Both the position numbers and the translations under genes were made by a program. This document shows positions 1-7,630 of a stretch of DNA of 7,630 nt, one piece after another. Under the pieces are notes generated by a model that had not been told where the DNA came from, made no database searches, and saw only the letters and a program-made list of their open reading frames with translations. Source of the stretch: Sphingobium sp. GTDB lineage: Bacteria; Pseudomonadota; Alphaproteobacteria; Sphingomonadales; Sphingomonadaceae. The stretch is taken from the NCBI GenBank assembly GCA_030148625.1, contig JASBTC010000208.1:1-7630 (forward strand), given 5' to 3'. Position 1 is the first letter of the stretch; every line of letters begins with the position of its first letter.

Positions 1-1473
1 GCCCATTTCCTCGCCGCCGCCCGCGCGGCCGGGACCACCATGGATCAGCATCGGGAGCGGCGAGCCGTGGCCGGTCGACTCCTTCGCGCTGTCGCGATCG
101 ATGACGACGATACGGCCGTGATAGGCCCCCGCGCCCAGGACGAAATCGCGGGCGGCGTCCGGATCATAGGTGAAGAAGGACAGCGCAAGGCTGCCCTTGC
201 CGCGATTGGCGAGCGCGATCGCGTCGGCGATGTCCCGGTACGGCATCAGCGTTGAGACCGGACCGAAGGCCTCGACGTCATGGACGAGATCGGCGGTCCA
301 GGGATCGTCGGCACGGAAAAGCAAGGGAGAGATGAACGCCCCGTCGCCGGCGGTGGCGCCGGTCAGCGAGACTTCGTCGATATCGCCGAAAGCGAGCCTC
401 GCCTGACCTGCCAGAATCCGCGCCTTGGCGCGGACGTCCTCCAGTTGCGCGATGCTGGCGAGAGCGCCCATCGTCACGCCTTCAGCCTGGGGATCGCCGA
501 CGACGATCTTGGCGAGGCGCTCCTTGAGCGCAGCTTCCGCCGCGTCCAGAAGGGCTGCGGGCACGAAGGCGCGGCGGATGGCAGTGCATTTCTGGCCCGC
601 CTTCACCGTCATCTCGCGGACGACTTCCTTGATGAAGAGGTCGAATTCGGGGCTGCCGGGTTCGGCGTCGGGACCAAGCACCGAGGCGTTGAGCGAATCC
701 CTCTCGGCGACGAAGCGCACGCCTTCCCGCGCGATCACGGGATATGCCTGGAGCTTCATCGCAGTCTCGGCCGATCCGGTGAAGGAGACGACGTCCTGGC
801 AGGTGAGGTGATCGAACAGATCGCCCGTCGATCCCATGATCAACTGGATCGCGCCCGGTGGCAGCACCCCCGCCTCGATCATAATGCGGAATGCCGCTTC
901 GGCGACATATCCGGTCGACGATGCCGGCTTGATGATCGCGGGCACGCCCGCGAGCAGGGTCGTACCGAGCTTCTCCAGCATGCCCCAGACCGGAAAGTTG
1001 AAGGCGTTGATATGGACCGCGGCGCCCTGGAGCGACGTATAGACGTGCTGGCCGACAAAGGTTCCGCGCTTGCCGATCGGCTCCATCGCGCCGTCGATCA
1101 GGATCGTATCGTCGGGCAGTTCGCGCCGCCCCTTCGACGATGCCGCGAACAGGGTCCCGGCACCGCCCTCGATATCGATCCAGCTGTCGGTCCGCGTCGC
1201 CCCCGTCGCCCAGGAAAGCGCATAGAGCTCCTCCTTGCGTTCCATGAGCGCGGTGGCCAGTGCTTTGATCATCCGCGCACGGGCATGGAAGGTCATTTTC
1301 CGCAACGCCGGTCCACCGACGGTGCGGGCGTGATCGAGCATGGCCTTGAAGTCGAGGCCCTGGCTGCCGGTGCGGGCGACGATCTCGCCCGTCACCGCGG
1401 AGCGCAGATCGGCGAGGCCGCCCGTCGCCTGGGTCCAGCTGTCGACGGCATAATTTGAAAGCGTTGCGGTCAT
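1..1473 (-). CDS. paaZ: PaaZ, oxepin-CoA hydrolase / semialdehyde dehydrogenase (3' end cut by window)
   Basis: PaaZ opens the oxepin-CoA ring and oxidises the resulting 3-oxo-5,6-dehydrosuberyl-CoA semialdehyde with NADP+. The family has an N-terminal aldehyde dehydrogenase domain and a C-terminal MaoC-like hydratase domain, about 680 residues in all. I translated this strand by hand. It is open for 491 codons from the ATG at 1473-1471 to the window edge, so essentially only the dehydrogenase domain is visible. Residues show the Rossmann-type segment INAFNFP (155-161, Asn159), IIKPAS (Lys182), FTGS (231-234), catalytic Glu257 in FVAERDSLN and nucleophile Cys296 in [11 protein letters not shown]. 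The PaaZ-specific stretch [12 protein letters not shown] and [11 protein letters not shown] lie near the cut. The start is supported by AAGGA about 9 bases upstream and by alignment with remembered E. coli PaaZ, whose catalytic residues sit one position earlier. It lies 30 bases after paaG, so the two are probably cotranscribed. The hydratase domain cannot be confirmed here. Confidence 0.95.
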   Translation of the reverse strand, partial: MTATLSNYAVDSWTQATGGLADLRSAVTGEIVARTGSQGLDFKAMLDHARTVGGPALRKMTFHARARMIKALATALMERKEELYALSWATGATRTDSWIDIEGGAGTLFAASSKGRRELPDDTILIDGAMEPIGKRGTFVGQHVYTSLQGAAVHINAFNFPVWGMLEKLGTTLLAGVPAIIKPASSTGYVAEAAFRIMIEAGVLPPGAIQLIMGSTGDLFDHLTCQDVVSFTGSAETAMKLQAYPVIAREGVRFVAERDSLNASVLGPDAEPGSPEFDLFIKEVVREMTVKAGQKCTAIRRAFVPAALLDAAEAALKERLAKIVVGDPQAEGVTMGALASIAQLEDVRAKARILAGQARLAFGDIDEVSLTGATAGDGAFISPLLFRADDPWTADLVHDVEAFGPVSTLMPYRDIADAIALANRGKGSLALSFFTYDPDAARDFVLGAGAYHGRIVVIDRDSAKESTGHGSPLPMLIHGGPGRAGGGEEMG

Positions 1474-1503
1474 CTCTTGGTCCTTTTGGGAAAATGCGGT
1501 TGG

Positions 1504-2295
1504 TCAGCGGCCGGTGAAGACGGGCGGCCGCTTGGCGGTGAAGGCGGCGACGCCCTCCTGATAATCCTGGCTAAAGCCGAGCTCGCGCATCGCGTCGCGC
1601 TCAAGATCGAGTTCCTGGTCGAGCGAATTGAGCGAGGAGGCCCGGATCAGTTCCTTGGTCCGGGCGAGACCGCGGGTTGCTCCCCTGGCAAAGCGGGTGG
1701 CGAGCGCGTCGACCTCTGCGGACAACAGGTCGTCGTCGACGCATTTCCAGATCAGGCCCCAGCGTTCCGCCGTCTCGGCCGGCAATGGCTCGCCGGTGAG
1801 TGCGAGGCCCAGTGCGCGTGCCTGGCCGACGAGGCGAGGCAGCACCCAGGTCCCGCCGGAATCGGGGATGAGTCCGATGTTCGCGAAGGACTGGATGAAC
1901 TTCGCGCTCCGCGCGGCGATCACGATGTCGCAGGCGAGCGCGATGTTCGCGCCCGCGCCAGCCGCCACGCCGTTGACCGCGGCAATGACCGGCTTGGGCA
2001 AGCTCGTCAGTCTACGGATCAATGGCGCATAATAGCGCTCCACCGAATCCCCCAGATCGACGGCTGCTCCGCCAGGTGCCACCGCCCGATCCGAGAGATC
2101 CTGCCCGGCGCAGAAGCCTCGTCCGGCACCGGTGATCACCAGAGCGCGCACATCCTCGCTCGACTCGATCCGATCCAGCGCTTCGGCGACTTCGCCATGC
2201 ATCTGGACCGTGAAGCTGTTGAGGCGATCCGGACGGTTCAACGTCAGCCGGGCGACGCCTTCGGCAATCTCCAGCGCAATCGTTTCGAACGTCAT
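1504..2295 (-). CDS. paaG: PaaG, 1,2-epoxyphenylacetyl-CoA isomerase
   Basis: PaaG is a cytosolic crotonase-fold isomerase that converts ring-1,2-epoxyphenylacetyl-CoA to oxepin-CoA. The family also shifts the double bond of dehydroadipyl-CoA later in the pathway. The 263-residue product matches the usual length (about 262) and resembles E. coli PaaG throughout. Visible signatures are LNRPDRLNSF (19-28), the oxyanion-hole segments GFCAGQDL (60-67) and NGVAAGAGA (108-116), and IPDSGGT (143-149), whose Asp145 is the expected catalytic acid. The usual hydratase glutamates are absent, as expected for an isomerase. The protein ends FTGR, like the family's C-terminus. I chose the ATG at 2295 because GGAG lies about 9 bases upstream and homology begins there. 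An in-frame ATG at 2412 would add 39 residues of non-homologous sequence across the promoter region. It is first in a paaG-paaZ unit transcribed away from paaJ. Confidence 0.96.
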   Translation of the reverse strand: MTFETIALEIAEGVARLTLNRPDRLNSFTVQMHGEVAEALDRIESSEDVRALVITGAGRGFCAGQDLSDRAVAPGGAAVDLGDSVERYYAPLIRRLTSLPKPVIAAVNGVAAGAGANIALACDIVIAARSAKFIQSFANIGLIPDSGGTWVLPRLVGQARALGLALTGEPLPAETAERWGLIWKCVDDDLLSAEVDALATRFARGATRGLARTKELIRASSLNSLDQELDLERDAMRELGFSQDYQEGVAAFTAKRPPVFTGR

Positions 2296-2450
2296 GATCC
2301 ATCTCCGTCTCGACTGGGAATAAATAGACTGCCTAGTCGGACTATTATTGGCAACCCAATTTTTTGACGCTAGTCGAAGAAGCCATGGAGATTCACGCGC
2401 TGGTGCCGGCATGACGATCCGCGCACCCCACCCGCCAAGGAGTTCATCGA
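2296..2450. promoter_or_regulatory. Divergent intergenic regulatory region between paaG and paaJ
   Basis: This 155-base gap separates two divergently transcribed paa units, so both promoters should lie here unless paaJ is served from elsewhere. The stretch 2320-2365 is clearly AT-richer than the flanking genes and contains a palindromic block described separately. For paaG, an AATAAT-like -10 on the minus strand falls beside the palindrome, but no convincing -35 accompanies it. On the plus strand TTGACG (2364-2369) could be a -35 for paaJ, but the hexamer 17-18 bases later is a poor -10. The paaJ ribosome site AAGGAG lies at 2437-2442, eight bases before the ATG. The paaG site is GGAG on the other strand near 2304. 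The promoter assignments are weak; the region's regulatory role is inferred from gene orientation. Confidence 0.6.
2323..2346. promoter_or_regulatory. Imperfect 24-bp palindrome, candidate operator
   Basis: The 24 bases form an imperfect palindrome centred on CTAG, with 9 of 12 base pairs matching and outer arms AATAG and CTATT. Nested inside but centred two bases to the left is GACTGCCTAGTC (2327-2338), a GAC-N6-GTC element that matches the palindrome before paaA at 8 of 12 positions. Its position, 27-50 bases before the paaG start codon, would let a bound protein block the paaG promoter. It is not a likely terminator: it lies upstream of both genes and has no stable GC stem followed by a T run. 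The binding protein is unknown; a TetR-type PaaR is a guess. Confidence 0.45.
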
Positions 2451-3653
<1,203 letters not shown>

Positions 3654-3660
3654 TATTTAA

Positions 3661-3689
3661 TTGACCGGCCGGTCAGGTTATTATATATA
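3661..3689 (+). promoter_or_regulatory. Candidate sigma-70-type promoter of paaABCDE
   Basis: TTGACC (3661-3666) and TATATA (3684-3689) are separated by exactly 17 bases and are close to the sigma-70 consensus on both sides. Transcription would start near 3696, giving a leader of only about 20 bases before the paaA ATG with its GAGGA ribosome site (3707-3711). The AT-rich run 3678-3691 stands out sharply from the GC-rich genes. The promoter would let paaABCDE be expressed independently of paaJ. It is inferred from sequence match and position only. Confidence 0.7.
3662..3675. promoter_or_regulatory. Perfect 14-bp palindrome over the paaA -35 box, candidate repressor operator
   Basis: TGACCGGCCGGTCA is perfectly self-complementary and overlaps five bases of the -35 hexamer and the first nine bases of the spacer. 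A bound protein would block RNA polymerase. GACCG/CGGTC half sites are of the kind recognised by TetR-family repressors of CoA-thioester catabolism, and TetR-type PaaR proteins control paa genes in several bacteria. It does not resemble the E. coli PaaX (GntR-type) box as I remember it. No regulator gene is in the window, so the identity of the binder is an inference. It is unlikely to be a terminator for paaJ, because the palindrome has no loop and no adjacent T run. Confidence 0.6.
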
Positions 3690-3717
3690 TAGTCCATCGA
3701 GTCGATGAGGATGACGC

Positions 3718-4707
3718 ATGTACACGACCGAGCTCAGCAAAGACGCCAAGGCCCCGGTTCCGATCATTGCCGAGGATCCGGAACTGCTCGCCGCTTTTGA
3801 AGCGCGCGTGGCAGCCGACGAGTTCATCGAACCGAAGGACTGGATGCCCGAGGCGTATCGCAAGACGCTGGTGCGCCAGATCTCGCAGCATGCGCATAGC
3901 GAGATCGTCGGCATGCTGCCCGAGGGCAATTGGTTGTCCCGCGCGCCCTCTCTGCGCCGAAAGGCGGTCTTGCTCGCCAAGGTGCAGGACGAGGGCGGGC
4001 ACGGCCTCTACCTCTATTGCGCCGCAGAGACGCTCGGCACCAGCCGCGAGCAGATGGTCGAGGCGCTGCACTCGGGCAAGGCAAAGTACAGCACGATCTT
4101 CAACTATCCGACGCTCACCTGGGCGGACATCGGCGCGATCGGCTGGCTGGTCGACGGCGCCGCGATCATGAATCAGGTGCCGCTGCAGCGCACATCCTAC
4201 GGCCCCTATGCGCGTGCAATGGTGCGCGTCTGCAAGGAGGAGAGCTTCCACCAGCGTCAGGGCTACGAGATCATGATGGTGATGGCCAACGGCACGGCCG
4301 AACAAAAGGCGATGGCGCAGGATGCCTTCAATCGCTGGTGGTGGCCGTCGCTGATGATGTTCGGCCCGCCCGATGCGAACTCGCCCAACTCCGCCCAGAG
4401 CTTCCGCTGGCGCATCAAGCGCGACAGCAATGACGATCTGCGCCAGAAATTCGTCGACATCACCGTGCCCCAGGCCGAATTCCTGGGCCTGACCGTCCCC
4501 GACCCCGACCTCAAATGGAATGAGGAGAAGCAGGGCTACGACTTTGGTGCTGTCGATTGGGAGGAATTCTACGCGGTGGTTCGCGGCGAAGGCCCCGTCG
4601 CCAAGGAACGCGTGAAGGCGCGCATCGAAGCCTGGGAGAATGGGGCCTGGGTGCGGGAAGCGGCCGCGGCCCATGAAGCGAAACGCGCCGCGCGGCGTGC
4701 CGCCTGA
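3718..4707 (+). CDS. paaA: PaaA, phenylacetyl-CoA 1,2-epoxidase catalytic subunit
   Basis: PaaA is the di-iron catalytic subunit of the multicomponent epoxidase that inserts one oxygen atom into the aromatic ring of phenylacetyl-CoA. The 329-residue ferritin-like protein shows the ligand pattern Glu62 (HAHSEIVGM), Glu92 and His95 (QDEGGH), a likely Asp146 (WLVDGA), and Glu175 and His178 (KEESFH). Each is 20 positions later than in E. coli PaaA as I recall it, so the site looks complete. The extra 20 residues form an N-terminal extension before the conserved IEPKDWMP; the core and the C-terminal [10 protein letters not shown] are conserved. The start at 3718 is backed by GAGGA six bases upstream, and the next in-frame ATG falls inside conserved sequence. 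It heads a five-gene operon under its own candidate promoter and operator. Confidence 0.97.
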   Translation: MYTTELSKDAKAPVPIIAEDPELLAAFEARVAADEFIEPKDWMPEAYRKTLVRQISQHAHSEIVGMLPEGNWLSRAPSLRRKAVLLAKVQDEGGHGLYLYCAAETLGTSREQMVEALHSGKAKYSTIFNYPTLTWADIGAIGWLVDGAAIMNQVPLQRTSYGPYARAMVRVCKEESFHQRQGYEIMMVMANGTAEQKAMAQDAFNRWWWPSLMMFGPPDANSPNSAQSFRWRIKRDSNDDLRQKFVDITVPQAEFLGLTVPDPDLKWNEEKQGYDFGAVDWEEFYAVVRGEGPVAKERVKARIEAWENGAWVREAAAAHEAKRAARRAA

Positions 4708-4733
4708 TCAACCTCGAACAACAGGACAAGACA

Positions 4734-5018
4734 ATGAGCCATGACTGGCCCCTGTGGGAAGTGTTCATCCGCTCAAGAGGCGGGCTCAGCCACAAACATG
4801 TCGGCTCGGTCCACGCGCCCGACGGTGAACTCGCGGTGCGCCACGCACGCGACGTCTATACGCGCCGGCTCGAAGGCATCAGCCTTTGGGTGGTCAAGTC
4901 GAGCGATATCGTCGCTTCCGACCCTGCGCAGGCCGGCCCGATGTTCGAACCGGCCGAGACGAAGGTCTATCGGCATCCGACCTTCTACGACATCCCCGAC
5001 GTCGTGACGCACATCTGA
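4734..5018 (+). CDS. paaB: PaaB, phenylacetyl-CoA epoxidase subunit
   Basis: PaaB is a small non-catalytic subunit required for an active epoxidase, thought to bridge PaaAC units into larger complexes or help contact the reductase. The 94-residue length matches the family (about 95). Signature stretches are WPLWEVFIR (5-13), GLSHKHVGSVHA (17-28), ARDVYTRRLEG (38-48), WVVKSSDIVAS (52-62) and the near-invariant KVYRHPTFYDIPD (77-89). It starts 26 bases after paaA with AGGA seven bases upstream of the ATG. Its TGA stop overlaps the paaC ATG by one base (TGATG), so translation of paaC is probably coupled to it. No cysteine or metal motif is present, as expected. Confidence 0.97.
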   Translation: MSHDWPLWEVFIRSRGGLSHKHVGSVHAPDGELAVRHARDVYTRRLEGISLWVVKSSDIVASDPAQAGPMFEPAETKVYRHPTFYDIPDVVTHI

Positions 5019-5818
5019 TGGCGACGCTTCCGACCCTTCAGCGCGAAGATGGCGCAGCGACCGAATGGCACCCTTCGCTGTTCGACTATCTCCTGCGGCT
5101 CGGCGACGACGGGCTGATCCTGGGCCAGCGGCTCACCGAATGGTGCGGCAATGCGCCGGCGCTCGAAATCGACCTCAGCCTCGCCAATATCGGCCTGGAC
5201 CTGATCGGCCAGGCGACGCTGTTCCTCGAACTTGCCGGCAAGGTGGAGGGGTTGGGACGGGACGGCGACCGGCTCGCATTCCATCGCGACGTACTGGCTT
5301 TCCGCAACTGCCTGCTGGTCGAACAGCCCAATGGCGATTTCGCCCAGACGATCGCACGCCAGTTTCTCTTCTCGACCGCTCAGCTTGCCCTGTTCGAAGG
5401 ACTGGCCGGCTCGACCGAGCCGCGCATCGCCGAAATCGCGGCAAAAGCGGTCAAGGAAGTCGCCTATCATGTGGACCTGTCGGCCGACTGGGTGATCCGT
5501 CTGGGTGACGGCACCGAGGAGAGCCGCCGCCGGATGATCGAAGGCCTCGACTGGTTCTGGCGCTTCGTCGACGAGATGTTCGATGTCGACGCGCAGGAAC
5601 GGTCGCTGGTCGAAGCCGGCATCGCAGTCGACCGCAGCGCCCTGCGCGGTCGCTTCGACGCCCGCGTGAACGACGTGCTGCGCGAAGCGACGCTGCCGCC
5701 ACCCGAATATCCCCGGGCGGTAAGAGGCGGTCGCGTGGGACATCATTCCGAACACCTCGGCCATCTGCTTGCGCCCATGCAGTTCCTCCCGCGCGTCTAT
5801 CCCGACGCCGTCTGGTAG
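5018..5818 (+). CDS. paaC: PaaC, phenylacetyl-CoA epoxidase structural subunit
   Basis: PaaC is the ferritin-like partner of PaaA. It shares the fold and forms the stable PaaAC core but does not carry the active di-iron site. The 266-residue protein is slightly longer than E. coli PaaC (about 248), mainly at the N-terminus. Diagnostic segments are LRLGDDGLILGQRLTEWCGNAPALEIDLSLANIGLDLIGQA in pieces (about 27-67), LLVEQPNGDFAQTIARQ (about 101-117), AKAVKEVAYH (about 143-152) and the C-terminal HHSEHLGHLLAPMQFL. The ATG at 5018 overlaps the paaB stop. The frame is open further upstream, but an earlier start would lie inside paaB and lacks homology. The gene ends four bases before paaD. No clear ribosome site is needed if translation is coupled through TGATG. 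Confidence 0.96.
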   Translation: MATLPTLQREDGAATEWHPSLFDYLLRLGDDGLILGQRLTEWCGNAPALEIDLSLANIGLDLIGQATLFLELAGKVEGLGRDGDRLAFHRDVLAFRNCLLVEQPNGDFAQTIARQFLFSTAQLALFEGLAGSTEPRIAEIAAKAVKEVAYHVDLSADWVIRLGDGTEESRRRMIEGLDWFWRFVDEMFDVDAQERSLVEAGIAVDRSALRGRFDARVNDVLREATLPPPEYPRAVRGGRVGHHSEHLGHLLAPMQFLPRVYPDAVW

Positions 5819-5822
5819 CGCC

Positions 5823-6311
5823 ATGCATGCGCTCGACGCCGCGACCGAAGCCCGCATCCTGGCGGTGCTCGACGATGTTCCCGATCCCGAAATCCCCGCG
5901 GTGACGGTGACGGACCTCGGCATCGTGCGAGGGCTGCGCGCGAAGCCGCCGACGGTGCTGGTCACGCCGACCTACACCGGCTGTCCGGCGACGCTTGCGA
6001 TCGAGGCCTCGATCCGCAGCGCGCTCGACGCGGCGGGCTTCGGCGAGGTGGGCATCGAAACCGTCCTCGCGCCGCCATGGTCGACCGACTGGATTACCGA
6101 TCGAGGCCGGGAACGGCTGAAGGATTATGGCATTGCGCCGCCGCCGCGGGGCGCCGCGGCGCATCGGCTCGGCGGCGACGAACCGGTCGCCTGCCCGCGC
6201 TGCAACTCCGTTCGCACGCATGAGGTGAGCCGCTTCGGATCGACACCCTGCAAGGCGCTTTGGCGCTGCGAGGCCTGTCTCGAACCCTTCGACCGCTTCA
6301 AATGTCATTGA
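5823..6311 (+). CDS. paaD: PaaD, MIP18-like maturation protein of the epoxidase
   Basis: PaaD belongs to the DUF59/MIP18 group of iron-sulfur assembly helpers. It is needed for the epoxidase but is not a stoichiometric subunit, and is thought to help load metal centres such as the PaaE cluster. The 162-residue protein has an N-terminal DUF59 domain with DVPDPEIPAVTVTDLG (18-33) and TYTGCPAT (50-57, Cys54). A GC-rich low-complexity linker (about 106-118) follows. The C-terminal part looks like a zinc ribbon, with Cys124-x2-Cys127, Cys143 in STPCKALWRC, Cys149-x2-Cys152 and a final Cys161. I chose the ATG at 5823, four bases after the paaC stop; an upstream in-frame ATG at 5769 lies inside paaC and would add 18 non-homologous residues. 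The paaE ribosome site overlaps its stop codon. Confidence 0.95.
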   Translation: MHALDAATEARILAVLDDVPDPEIPAVTVTDLGIVRGLRAKPPTVLVTPTYTGCPATLAIEASIRSALDAAGFGEVGIETVLAPPWSTDWITDRGRERLKDYGIAPPPRGAAAHRLGGDEPVACPRCNSVRTHEVSRFGSTPCKALWRCEACLEPFDRFKCH

Positions 6312-6323
6312 GGAATTAAGCTC

Positions 6324-7397
6324 GTGTCTGCAGGCTTCCACCCGCTGAAGATCCTCGACGTTCGCCGGGAAACCGACGACGCCATTTCGGTGCTGCTCGA
6401 ACCGGGCGCCGAACTCGCCGACGCTTTCGCCTTCGCGCCGGGTCAGCACCTCACCTTTCGCGCCGACATAGACGGCGAGGATGTGCGCCGGAACTATTCG
6501 ATCTGCGTCGCGCCGGGCGGGCCGCTGCGCGTCGGCATCAAGCGGGTGGCGGGTGGCCGCTTCTCGACCTGGGCGATGGAGACGCTGAAGCCCGGCGGCA
6601 CGATCGAGACGATGGAGCCGCGCGGCCACTTCACCTGGGAATTCGCCCCCGGCAAGCAGCGCAACTATCTGTGCTTTGCCGGCGGATCCGGAATCACACC
6701 GATCCTGTCGCTGATCGAAGCCGGTCTGGCGACCGAATCCGACAGCCAGTTCACCCTGTTGTTCGGCAACCGCAGTTCCAGCTCGATCATGTTCCTGGAA
6801 GAACTCGCCGCCCTCAAGGACCGCTATCTCAGCCGTTTCCAGATCTACCATTTCCTGACGGCCGAGGCCGACGATATCGAGCTCTTCAACGGCCGGCTCG
6901 ATGCGGCACGGATCGCCGAGATATTGTCGTCGCTGGTCGATCCGGAGAATATCGACGTCGCCTTTATCTGCGGCCCTTCGGCCATGATGGACACGGCCGA
7001 ACGCGCGATGATCGATGCGGGCGTCCCCGCGGATCGCGTGCTGGTCGAGCGTTTCACCGCCGAACGCCTCAGCGCGGCGGATGAGCAGGCCGACCGTGCG
7101 GTGGCCGAGAAGGCCGAAGGCCTGAAGATGCAGATCACCATCGACGGCCGCCGCCGTATCGTGGAATTCCATGCCGGCGCCGGCAGCATCCTCGACAATG
7201 CCCGCGAGGCCGGACTGCCCGCGCCCTTCGCGTGCAAGGCCGGCGTGTGCGCGACCTGCCGGGCCAAGCTCGTCGCCGGCGAAGTACGCATGAAGACCAA
7301 TTACGGCCTCTCCGCCGAGGAAGTGGCTCGCGGCTATGTGCTGACTTGCCAGGCGGTTCCCCTCGGTGAGGGCGTCATGCTCGATTATGACGCCTGA
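6324..7397 (+). CDS. paaE: PaaE, NADPH-dependent reductase of the phenylacetyl-CoA epoxidase
   Basis: PaaE passes electrons from NADPH through FAD and a [2Fe-2S] centre to the PaaA di-iron site. The 357-residue length matches the family (E. coli about 356). The domain order is visible: an FAD-binding barrel with PGQHLTFR (39-46) and RNYSI (56-60); an NAD(P)-binding domain with CFAGGSGITP (117-126) and FICGPSAMM (214-222); and a C-terminal plant-type ferredoxin domain with Cys304-x4-Cys309-x2-Cys312 and Cys342, the full cluster ligand set. The start is GTG at 6324, chosen because GAGGA overlaps the paaD stop nine bases upstream and the protein aligns from its first residues. It is the last gene of the paaABCDE operon and converges with a permease gene 19 bases away. 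Confidence 0.96.
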   Translation: MSAGFHPLKILDVRRETDDAISVLLEPGAELADAFAFAPGQHLTFRADIDGEDVRRNYSICVAPGGPLRVGIKRVAGGRFSTWAMETLKPGGTIETMEPRGHFTWEFAPGKQRNYLCFAGGSGITPILSLIEAGLATESDSQFTLLFGNRSSSSIMFLEELAALKDRYLSRFQIYHFLTAEADDIELFNGRLDAARIAEILSSLVDPENIDVAFICGPSAMMDTAERAMIDAGVPADRVLVERFTAERLSAADEQADRAVAEKAEGLKMQITIDGRRRIVEFHAGAGSILDNAREAGLPAPFACKAGVCATCRAKLVAGEVRMKTNYGLSAEEVARGYVLTCQAVPLGEGVMLDYDA

Positions 7398-7420
7398 GGA
7401 TCGAATCTGAACTGCGTCAT
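7387..7420. repeat. Inverted repeat between convergent paaE and permease genes
   Basis: ATGACGC (7387-7393) and GCGTCAT (7414-7420) form a perfect 7-bp inverted repeat with a 20-base loop. The arms include the last codons of paaE on one side and the permease stop codon on the other. On the plus strand a second short pairing, GCCTG (7392-7396) with CAGGC (7432-7436), is followed by TTTT. Either could act as a weak bidirectional terminator in this 19-base intergenic space, but the loops are long and no classic GC stem with a U tract is present. Confidence 0.3.
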
Positions 7421-7630
7421 CCCGTCTTCACCAGGCTTTTGCGCATTCCATAGCCGAAATAGACGATGAGGCCGAAGCCGTTCCAGATGAGGAAATAGAG
7501 CTGGGTTTTGCTGGGGAGGCTCCAGAAGAGGTAGGCGCAGCCGAGGATGGCGATGAGGCCGACGACAAGGGCGCCGGGTGTGCGGAAGGGCCGCGGCGCA
7601 TCGGGCGCACGGCGGCGCAGGATGAGCATG
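7417..7630 (-). CDS. C-terminal end of an APC-family amino-acid permease (5' part outside window)
   Basis: Only the last 71 codons or so are present; the frame stays open past the right edge, so the Met at 7629 is internal and not the start. The fragment begins with LRRRAPDAPRPFRTPG, a signature seen near the end of cationic-amino-acid-transporter-like APC permeases. Two hydrophobic segments follow that should span the membrane (about residues 20-38 and 43-61 of the visible part), and the tail is short and basic. Substrate cannot be inferred. It converges on paaE and has no evident link to phenylacetate degradation, so it probably marks the edge of the paa cluster. Confidence 0.8.
   Translation of the reverse strand, partial: MLILRRRAPDAPRPFRTPGALVVGLIAILGCAYLFWSLPSKTQLYFLIWNGFGLIVYFGYGMRKSLVKTG

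Noticed and set aside
280..1458. Long plus-strand open frame of 392 codons opposite paaZ
   Set aside because: It is the antisense shadow of a gene with strong PaaZ homology and intact catalytic residues. Its translation is arginine/glycine/histidine-rich and low in recognisable motifs, as is usual for shadows in GC-rich DNA.
2296..2412. Upstream in-frame ATG giving paaG 39 extra N-terminal residues
   Set aside because: The extension has no homology to PaaG, crosses the AT-rich promoter/palindrome region, and the ATG at 2295 has a good ribosome site.
6151..6162. Perfect palindrome GCGCCGCGGCGC within paaD
   Set aside because: It falls in a GC-rich low-complexity linker between the two PaaD domains. 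Codon composition explains it, and nothing suggests a regulatory role.
5451..7172. Minus-strand open frame of 573 codons across paaC, paaD and paaE
   Set aside because: It lies opposite three well-supported genes and resembles no family I recognise. Long antisense frames are common at this GC content.

Overview
This window is a catabolic segment for aerobic phenylacetate degradation by the phenylacetyl-CoA epoxide route. It holds seven intact or window-truncated paa genes and the tail of an unrelated amino-acid permease gene. The high GC content, strong G/C preference at third codon positions, weak AT-rich patches confined to promoters, and protein sequences that follow the proteobacterial Paa set closely suggest an alphaproteobacterium, probably a sphingomonad. 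The order-level guess is an inference from style, since no marker gene is present.

Layout. On the minus strand, paaG (1504-2295) is followed 30 bases downstream by paaZ, which starts at 1473 and runs off the left edge after 491 codons. A 155-base divergent intergenic region (2296-2450) separates paaG from paaJ (2451-3653, plus strand). After a 64-base gap holding a strong sigma-70-like promoter overlapped by a perfect 14-bp palindrome comes a tightly packed paaA-paaB-paaC-paaD-paaE operon (3718-7397). Nineteen bases beyond paaE, the C-terminal end of an APC-type amino-acid permease gene arrives convergently from the right (7417-7630, minus).

How the genes work together. Phenylacetyl-CoA, made by a PaaK ligase not seen here, is epoxidised on the ring by the PaaA-PaaB-PaaC oxygenase. 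PaaE supplies electrons from NADPH, and PaaD helps mature the metal centres. PaaG isomerises the reactive epoxide to oxepin-CoA. PaaZ opens that ring and oxidises the resulting aldehyde. PaaJ performs the two thiolytic steps that release acetyl-CoA and finally succinyl-CoA. PaaF, PaaH, PaaK, the PaaI/PaaY thioesterases and a regulator are not in this window. They may lie beyond the left edge, downstream of paaZ, or elsewhere in the genome.

Regulation. Two palindromic candidate operators, one in the paaG/paaJ divergent region and one over the paaA -35 box, share a GAC-N6-GTC core. This suggests that one repressor, perhaps of the TetR/PaaR type, controls both transcription units.

Novelty. I see no previously undescribed biological system. 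The genes are a recognisable paa pathway, and the points most worth checking are regulatory.
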